Assembly: GCA_910585805.1 (NCBI GenBank)
Contig: CAJUFB010000125.1
Location: forward strand, 1-10,538
Direction of reading: 5' to 3'
DNA: 10,538 bases
Origin: an uncultured Acetatifactor sp.
GTDB lineage: Bacteria; Bacillota; Clostridia; Lachnospirales; Lachnospiraceae
The notes under the pieces were generated by a model. That model ran no database searches and was not told the DNA's origin. It saw only the letters and a program-made list of their open reading frames with translations. The position numbers and the translations under genes are program-made. Each line of letters starts with the position of its first letter. The first letter of the stretch is position 1. Of this stretch, positions 6,801 to 10,538 are shown one piece after another.

Positions 6801-9800
6801 CAATACGTCCGATGCTACCGGTATTGATGAGAATGGTTTGCTGACAGTAGGAGAGGACGAGAACGGTGTAAAGGATTGGTATGGGAACAAAACCATAAAG
6901 GTGATTGCCACCAGCGTGGAAGACCCTGTGATGAAAGGTGAAGTGGATGTTACGGTGGTTCCGGCAGGCAGAGTGGTTGCAGATACAGATACTGTCTATA
7001 AAGGCGGACAACTGCAGTTTAACGTGATGTACAAAGATGATACGAAACCCGCCGGCGATTACACATGGGATGTGACAGGCGAATATGGTGAAGTGGCAGA
7101 GGGTACCACAATTGATGCAAACGGTCTGCTGACGGTTGCAGCAGATGAACAAAGTAGCAGCATTACTGTCACAGCCACGAATAAAGAGAATCCTTCCGTA
7201 TCCTATTCCAGCAGTCAGATATCTGTCAGGGATGCAGTAGCTGTGGCACGCGAGGATGGCGCGGACCAATGGACAACAGTTTATACGGGGGACAGCATTC
7301 AGTATAAGGTGACTTATTGCGGAGAAGAGGCTGAAGTTTCTGATTTTGATTGGGAAATTATAGATAGCACCGATTCCGGAACAAAGATTGAAGAAGGCTG
7401 TCTGACATTAGGAATGGCAGAAAAAGGGAGTATTAGTTTTAGGGTTACAAAGAAGGATAGTGGGCAATATACAGAGGTATCAATATCTTCTTATAATATA
7501 AAGCCGTCGTTGGACCTGTCACAGAGAGGCCTTTCATGGTTTGATGAATATTATGGAAATTTCTCAGTAACAGGAGGAGAAACCGCGCAGTTTTACATTA
7601 AGTGGAAGGGCGAAGAGACGACAGACAAGGCGGTGGATTGGAGTATCAGCGGAAATGGGTCAGAAGCTACTTCAATCGATGCGAATGGTTTGCTGAGCGC
7701 GGCATTGGATGAAACGGCGGAAGAGATTACCGTTACTGTCTCCTTACAGGAGAATCCTGAATTCACAGTCAGCAAACAGGTTAAAGTGATTCCAGGCCAG
7801 CAGAATGAAGGTGACTCCTTTATCAAGGCAGAGGTGCTTGGCGTATCCGGTGAGGGCAGCGGTGGAGAGGCTGCCGGGAGCGCTTTGGACGGGGATGATG
7901 CCACGAAGTGGTGCCAGGATAAAGCGGAGGCAGGCTGGCTTGCCATTGATCTGGGAGACACCTATACCATTAACCGCTGGATTGTAAAGAACTGCGGCAT
8001 GAATAATGAGCCGGCACTATGGAATACGGCAGAGTTTGCCCTCGAAGTGCTGAAGGAAGGTGCCACAGAGGAGAATCTGGCAGATACAGTATTCCTGGGG
8101 AACGCAGAAAACTGGACGGAGATTAAGAAGATAGAAAATACTGATCAGAAGACCGTGGTGGATGATTCACTGGGAGAGGCTGTTACAGGCAGATATTTCC
8201 GGCTGCGTATTGATAAATCATACACCGAATGTCCGTATCCGGCAATCCGTATTCATGAGTTCCAGCTCTTTGGGACACAGGCAGAGTCAGGAGAGGCACA
8301 GATATCGGAAACGGGCAGTACTCCGGAACCCGGTGAGGAATCTGACATAACCCCGGTTCCTGATACAGAGTCCGGAGCAGGCCAGGATACAGGAACAGAG
8401 TCCGGAGCAGGCCAGGATACAGGAACAGAGTCCGGAGCAGGCCAGAACATTGGAACAGAGTCCGGAGCAGGCCAGGATACAGGAACAGAGTCCGGAGCAG
8501 GCCAGAACATTGGAACAGAGTCCGGAGCAGGCCAGGATACAGGAACGGAGTCCGGAGCAGGCCAGGACATTGGAACAGAGTCCGGAGCAGGCCAGGACAC
8601 AGCAACAGAGCCCGGAGCCGGGCAGAACTCCGAAACAAATGGAACAGAACCCGGTATGGAGGCCGAAACGGAATCCGGCAATGCAGGGGAAGCTTCGGAT
8701 ACCGGGAGTGGAACAGAGATAATCCAATTGTCAGAGGTGAAAGAGGCTTCTGCCATTCAGGAAGTGATCTGGTCTGTGGAAGGAAATCAGGACAAGAATA
8801 CGATAATCACCCAGGATGGTTTACTGAGGATAGGCACAAAGGAGGCGCCTGGCACTCTGGTGGTCAGAGCTGTCTCTAAGGTAAATCCGGATGTGTCAGG
8901 AACCGCTGTGGTAACAGTTACAAAGCGGGAGCAGAGTCCAAGCCCAAAACCGGAAGAAAGTACCAGGCCGAGCGAGAGTCCAAAACCGGAAGAGAGCACT
9001 AAGCCGAGCGAGAGTCCAAAACCGGAAGAGAGCACCAGACCGAGCGAGAGTCCAAAACCGGAAGAGAGCACCAGGCCGAGCGAGAGTCCAAAGCCGGAAG
9101 AGAGTACAAAGCCTGAAGAGAGCCAGAAGCCGGAGGAGCCGACACAGTCTCCGCTGCCCAGCGATGAACCAGGCGAGCCGGAAAATGGCATATGGGTAAC
9201 GGAACCGGATGGAAACCAGTATTGGTACGAAGACGGCGTAAAACAGGGAACTGAAGGAAGAGGCAAGGAAATTTATGATCCCGGCACCGATGCATGGTAC
9301 TGGCTGGATGCCGTAGATGGCGGCAGGAAGGCAGTAAATAAGGATGTATATATGGAATCACTGGCAGGCATATGGGCCGAAAACGCGGACGGAAGCGGCA
9401 AGTGGGTGCGCTATGACGCGGATGGCCGCATGGTAAAGGGCTGGGACAGCACGGAAGCAGGGACTTACTATTTTGACCCGGTTTACGGCACCATGGCAAA
9501 GGGCTATGTGATGATTGAAGGAGAGCTTTACTTCTTTGACAACATAACCGGCATTGGCACCGGACAGCCTTGTGGCTGGCAGACAGTGTACGGATGGGTG
9601 GTCATGGAAGACGGCAGCCGCTATTGGTATGAGGACGGCGTAAAGCAGGGAACCGAGGGAAGAGGGAAAGAAATCTACGATCCCGTCTCTGACGCATGGT
9701 ACTGGCTGGATGCCGCGTATGGCGGAAAGAAAGCAGTAAACAAGGATGTATACATGGAATCGGCAGCAGGTGCCTGGGCTGAGAATCCGGACGGAACCGG

Positions 9801-10005
9801 CAAATGGGTACGCTATGATGCCAATGGCCATATGGTAAAGGGATGGAATACAACAGAAGACGGAACTTGGTACTTTGACCTGATCTATGGCACAATGGCA
9901 AAAGGGACAGTCATCATCGATGGCAGTGAATATCGGTTTGATGAAGTGACCGGAGTCCAGATTGGAAAGAGGAGCAGCCGGCCTGAAACCGGACGTAGAA
10001 ACTAA
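3868..10005 (+). CDS. Large secreted, wall-attached endo-beta-N-acetylglucosaminidase (GH85) with BIG2, CBM32-like and wall-binding modules
   Basis: Extracellular enzyme expected to cut between the two core GlcNAc residues of N-glycans. It is 2045 residues long. Residues 1-32 are a signal peptide (cleavage after VSA). The GH85 domain spans about 55-490: a WQYVDQYASWHG stretch, AAHKNGVLSLG, the catalytic FDGYFFNME with N240 (oxazoline-stabilising) and E242 (acid/base), QWYNAG with Y271, NTGHG near 446-450, and DILPTWQWWF near 472. Then come a beta-sandwich (about 488-632), an FnIII-like region from about 637 carrying a BIG2-like insert at 709-737, and a further beta-rich region to about 938. 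Four BIG2-like domains follow (about 940-1032, 1033-1122, 1123-1214, 1215-1310), then an F5/8-C/CBM32-like module (1312-1471), a repeat linker (1500-1589), a partial BIG2 (1630-1687), a Pro/Glu linker (1692-1757) and two wall-binding modules (1774 to end). There is no LPXTG membrane anchor. The ATG has AGAGGA 5 bases upstream. GH85 identity is strong; glycan preference is unknown. Confidence 0.93.
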   Translation: MKGKLRKRIGAGILTAALIATSFGVDFVTVSAGDTYPYVGAGAKEENQPYQHGYRVEDIMDWSPETDPYGELLRARIPLQDRNAAFAATQANPELSVAPQYLTLTGDYGNSFFQAMPYNNEFSTHIFNFWQYVDQYASWHGMPSVGTPEELNDIEDERNATDGNAWKRRYFEFGLVNLPNPAYTNAAHKNGVLSLGCMFQPRAYQNFEVMLYKDEDGRYPVADKLTELANYYGFDGYFFNMEGRSYSSETREELKAFLGQMRSNGMYIQWYNAGSFGTEMLTSATSGNTEAPTLYANSVFIEYGHAVPGDEGTQPYGLDKYEVAFNGFEAGGNRWSNNFDRMMSDGVMNGSIASLGTDFVQTGLEAQAGTDPETGYRLFTRELDEYQWMAFKRERMWWSGGAVDPTNPVAADDAEVEVTNNRQNGVAKYIAERTVVNGDSFYTDFNTGHGLEYAVEGETSSNAEWSNITVQDILPTWQWWFDSKGTRLSADFDYGTKYRKVSRDGEEQAFDFDLVGAYNGGSSLVVYGDVDAENFLHLYKTDLAVKEDSAMKVTFLKSSGDEVTMQLGVIFQDDPDTVVKLDIADSAAKSDGWVSSEVALSDYAGKQIAAFGLVFDGQASGYQMNVGRMQYGSGEGTVPKTPTGLTVEKAYETGEMVVSWDLDSYADVKQYNIYAEKEGKEIYLGGTYDDIFYIKDIEEAIVEAERTQVDSVVVSPAETEAEAGSTVSFEATVNGVDERIGDVTLVLKAVSKDGVEGEGAKTTYNFKDGVTNIKVDNSKDGELIVGWDGGQADVTVTTSYEKEPRTWTGSGSNGCTISIPVGAEANGAEYTMEIRTADGFTTYDGTLPDHYCAPYDGRIWSDGKLTQPSTSEWHKLFVREEFEGEVLREEVYTRGTASHGELNNDWSVFQEISKEADSVYVKLEDYNGNQSDEVRLGGRMSITVTADENSVVQGMTLQLHAEVKNYKETDAVTWSVSGNTSDATGIDENGLLTVGEDENGVKDWYGNKTIKVIATSVEDPVMKGEVDVTVVPAGRVVADTDTVYKGGQLQFNVMYKDDTKPAGDYTWDVTGEYGEVAEGTTIDANGLLTVAADEQSSSITVTATNKENPSVSYSSSQISVRDAVAVAREDGADQWTTVYTGDSIQYKVTYCGEEAEVSDFDWEIIDSTDSGTKIEEGCLTLGMAEKGSISFRVTKKDSGQYTEVSISSYNIKPSLDLSQRGLSWFDEYYGNFSVTGGETAQFYIKWKGEETTDKAVDWSISGNGSEATSIDANGLLSAALDETAEEITVTVSLQENPEFTVSKQVKVIPGQQNEGDSFIKAEVLGVSGEGSGGEAAGSALDGDDATKWCQDKAEAGWLAIDLGDTYTINRWIVKNCGMNNEPALWNTAEFALEVLKEGATEENLADTVFLGNAENWTEIKKIENTDQKTVVDDSLGEAVTGRYFRLRIDKSYTECPYPAIRIHEFQLFGTQAESGEAQISETGSTPEPGEESDITPVPDTESGAGQDTGTESGAGQDTGTESGAGQNIGTESGAGQDTGTESGAGQNIGTESGAGQDTGTESGAGQDIGTESGAGQDTATEPGAGQNSETNGTEPGMEAETESGNAGEASDTGSGTEIIQLSEVKEASAIQEVIWSVEGNQDKNTIITQDGLLRIGTKEAPGTLVVRAVSKVNPDVSGTAVVTVTKREQSPSPKPEESTRPSESPKPEESTKPSESPKPEESTRPSESPKPEESTRPSESPKPEESTKPEESQKPEEPTQSPLPSDEPGEPENGIWVTEPDGNQYWYEDGVKQGTEGRGKEIYDPGTDAWYWLDAVDGGRKAVNKDVYMESLAGIWAENADGSGKWVRYDADGRMVKGWDSTEAGTYYFDPVYGTMAKGYVMIEGELYFFDNITGIGTGQPCGWQTVYGWVVMEDGSRYWYEDGVKQGTEGRGKEIYDPVSDAWYWLDAAYGGKKAVNKDVYMESAAGAWAENPDGTGKWVRYDANGHMVKGWNTTEDGTWYFDLIYGTMAKGTVIIDGSEYRFDEVTGVQIGKRSSRPETGRRN
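8365..8634 (+). repeat. 30-base tandem repeat, nine units, coding a TESGAGQ(D/N)xx linker
   Basis: Nine consecutive 30-base units encode residues 1500-1589. Eight contain ESGAGQ and the ninth is EPGAGQ. The variable positions read DTG, DTG, NIG, DTG, NIG, DTG, DIG, DTA, NSE, so units 2-5 form an alternating 60-base pattern. This suggests duplication of unit pairs. The bases are almost identical between units, which points to recent expansion. The product is a flexible, acidic, Gly/Gln-rich spacer between the CBM32-like module and the distal part of the protein. Unit number may well vary among strains. Confidence 0.93.
8941..9138 (+). repeat. 36-base tandem repeat, five and a half units, Pro/Glu/Ser/Lys wall-spanning linker
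   Basis: Units start at 8941, 8977, 9013, 9049 and 9085, with a half unit at 9121-9138. Each codes for SPKPEEST(R/K)PSE, giving Pro at regular spacing over residues 1692-1757. The last full unit has PEE instead of PSE. Pro-rich segments of this kind usually form an extended stalk crossing the peptidoglycan, which fits its position just before the wall-binding modules. Confidence 0.93.
9187..9990 (+). repeat. Tandem duplication of a 402-base (134-residue) wall-binding module
   Basis: Copy one covers 9187-9588 and copy two 9589-9990. The landmark YWYEDGVKQ begins at 9220 and again at 9622. Each copy has YWYEDGVKQGTEGRGKEIYDP, DAWYWLDA, KAVNKDVYMES, GKWVRYDA and GWxxTExGTxYFD, then YGTMAKG and a final F-D-x-x-T-G. 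These aromatic/glycine motifs resemble choline-binding or cell-wall-binding repeats (PF01473-like). They probably hold the enzyme to the envelope without covalent linkage. The ligand is not known. The near-identical stretches of DNA could allow recombination between copies. Confidence 0.88.
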
Positions 10006-10015
10006 ATCTTTGGAA

Positions 10016-10068
10016 AAGCCGAAAGCGGGGGCGTCGGCTTATGCGGAATTTCGACTAAATTAGCCCCC
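10016..10068 (+). other. Two mutually exclusive hairpins just after the GH85 stop codon
   Basis: AAGCCGA (10016-10022) can pair with TCGGCTT (10034-10040). Alternatively GGGGGC (10027-10032) can pair with GCCCCC (10063-10068), extended by GTCG (10033-10036) with CGAC (10052-10055). The two folds use overlapping bases and cannot form together. Neither has a T-run, so they are not plain terminators. They may protect or mark the 3' end of the long transcript, or have no role. Confidence 0.4.
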
Positions 10069-10079
10069 TGAAATGAAAC

Positions 10080-10133
10080 CTCCCGCAGGAATCAATGTTT
10101 TAACGACATTTTGATTTCCGCGGGAGATTTTTT
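10080..10133 (+). terminator. Strong intrinsic terminator of the GH85 gene
   Basis: CTCCCGC (10080-10086) pairs perfectly with GCGGGAG (10120-10126). After one mismatch, eight further pairs form between 10088-10095 and 10111-10118, including one G-T. A six-T run follows at 10128-10133. It is 75 bases downstream of the stop codon and points along the + strand. Confidence 0.88.
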
Positions 10134-10172
10134 AGGCATTTTGCTCCAAATGCCCAAATTTCAGTCACTTAC

Positions 10173-10207
10173 AGCCGTCTGCCTCAATTTTGGGCAGACG
10201 GCTTTTT
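10173..10207 (+). terminator. Second intrinsic terminator
   Basis: AGCCGTCTGCC (10173-10183) pairs perfectly over 11 bases with GGCAGACGGCT (10193-10203) around a nine-base loop, followed by TTTT (10204-10207). It backs up the stronger terminator upstream. Between the two lies another small hairpin, GGCATTT (10135-10141) with AAATGCC (10148-10154), which has no T-run. Confidence 0.82.
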
Positions 10208-10214
10208 CTGTCGA

Positions 10215-10243
10215 TTCCAGGGAGAGGGCTTCTCTGCTATACT
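10215..10243 (+). promoter_or_regulatory. Extended -10 promoter candidate for the last gene
   Basis: TGCTATACT at 10235-10243 matches an extended -10 (TGn followed by TATACT, five of six to TATAAT). The -35 position 17 bases upstream holds only TTCCAG, which is poor, but extended -10 promoters tolerate this. It lies just after the second terminator and would start transcription near 10250, giving a leader of about 150 bases. That leader begins with a hairpin, AGGAAC (10253-10258) with GTTCCT (10266-10271). The second arm can also pair with GGAAC at 10274-10278. Confidence 0.45.
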
Positions 10244-10402
10244 GTCAGCATAAGGAACAGGCAAGGTTCCTGCGGAACTGAAAACAACAGATGCCCGTAC
10301 AGTACCGAATGGAATTGCGGACGCATCCCTAAGCGGCCGGAAATTCATCTCAGAGGTTGGGCAGTGCAGGACATCTGCAAAACTGGAAGAGGAGGTAGAA
10401 AA

Positions 10403-10538
10403 ATGAAAATGCGTTCCGTAACACCCATGAGAATTGCAAAAACAGGCTATATCATTATCTCGGCAGTATTCTGCATTGCCGGAATCCTTTTGTAAGCGGC
10501 AAATAATCGGCGTCTATAAAAGGAGCGCTGCCTGTGAT
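10403..10538 (+). pseudogene. Remnant of a DUF308/HdeD-like small membrane protein (first 30 codons open)
   Basis: The ATG at 10403 has a perfect GGAGGT six bases upstream, so translation is likely. The open part is 30 residues: a short basic start with TPMRIAKTGY followed by a hydrophobic segment ending AGILL, then TAA at 10493-10495. From memory this start resembles Lachnospiraceae DUF308/HdeD-type membrane proteins, which run on for over 100 residues. After the stop, pieces of the expected continuation seem readable in shifted frames: VSG at 10492-10500, IIGV at about 10504-10515, and GALPV near 10522-10536. This suggests several small deletions or insertions. The window ends here. Alternatives are a true 30-residue membrane peptide or sequencing errors in the last 50 bases. 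Confidence 0.4.

Noticed and set aside
8365..9138. Regular repeats considered as a CRISPR array.
   Set aside because: Units are directly adjacent with no unique spacers and are in frame within a protein gene.
8183..9266. Long open frames on the minus strand across the repeat region.
   Set aside because: They are made by the repeated codons of the GH85 gene and give low-complexity proteins without ribosome sites or family resemblance.
9975..10005. RPETG near the C terminus, resembling an LPXTG sortase signal.
   Set aside because: The first residue is Arg, the protein ends three residues later, and no hydrophobic segment follows in any frame. Anchoring is better explained by the wall-binding modules.
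10190..10402. The frame of the last small gene stays open upstream to an ATG at 10190.
   Set aside because: That start lies inside a terminator hairpin and before the promoter candidate, and lacks a ribosome site. The ATG at 10403 has GGAGGT at the right distance.

Overview
The window looks like the chromosome of a gut-type Gram-positive anaerobe of the Clostridia, most likely a Lachnospiraceae member. This rests on the strong AGGAGG-type ribosome sites, the moderate G+C, a lipoprotein substrate-binding protein with a Ser/Glu/Gln-rich tether, and a C-terminal wall-binding module (YWYEDGVKQ / KEIYDP / YWLDA / VNKDVYM) of a style I associate with that family. All convincing genes are on the + strand. 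The species cannot be named from the sequence alone.

Layout: positions 1-225 are a non-coding leader with two TATAAT boxes. Positions 226-3762 hold a three-gene ABC importer cassette: an LplB-type permease with a TTG start, a YtcP/AraQ-type permease, and a lipoprotein solute-binding protein of the LplA/DUF3502 type. No ATPase is present, so a shared MsmX/MsmK-type ATPase encoded elsewhere is expected. A hairpin terminator at 3782-3814 closes this cassette. Its T-run runs directly into a TTGAGA-17-TACTAT promoter candidate for the next gene.

Positions 3868-10005 encode one 2045-residue secreted protein. In order it has a signal peptide, a GH85 endo-beta-N-acetylglucosaminidase domain (catalytic N240/E242), a beta-sandwich and FnIII-like region, a further beta-rich region, four BIG2-like Ig domains, an F5/8-type-C (CBM32-like) module, a 9-unit Gly/Gln/Glu repeat linker, a partial BIG2 domain, a Pro/Glu repeat linker, and two copies of a 134-residue wall-binding module. 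Positions 10006-10402 are non-coding, with a cluster of hairpins including two good terminators and then an extended -10 promoter candidate. The last 136 bases begin a DUF308/HdeD-like small membrane protein that stops after 30 codons and looks like a decayed gene.

How the genes fit together (inference): the surface-anchored GH85 enzyme would cut N-glycans from host glycoproteins between the two core GlcNAc residues. The adjacent lipoprotein would capture the released oligosaccharide, and the two permeases would import it for intracellular trimming. This parallels the pneumococcal EndoD and NgtS/NgtP1/NgtP2 system. The individual families are known. The less usual points are the apparent split of a BIG2 domain into two distant halves, the fused terminator/promoter between importer and enzyme genes, and the repeat-rich surface stalk. 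I saw no CRISPR array, tRNA, rRNA or insertion sequence.
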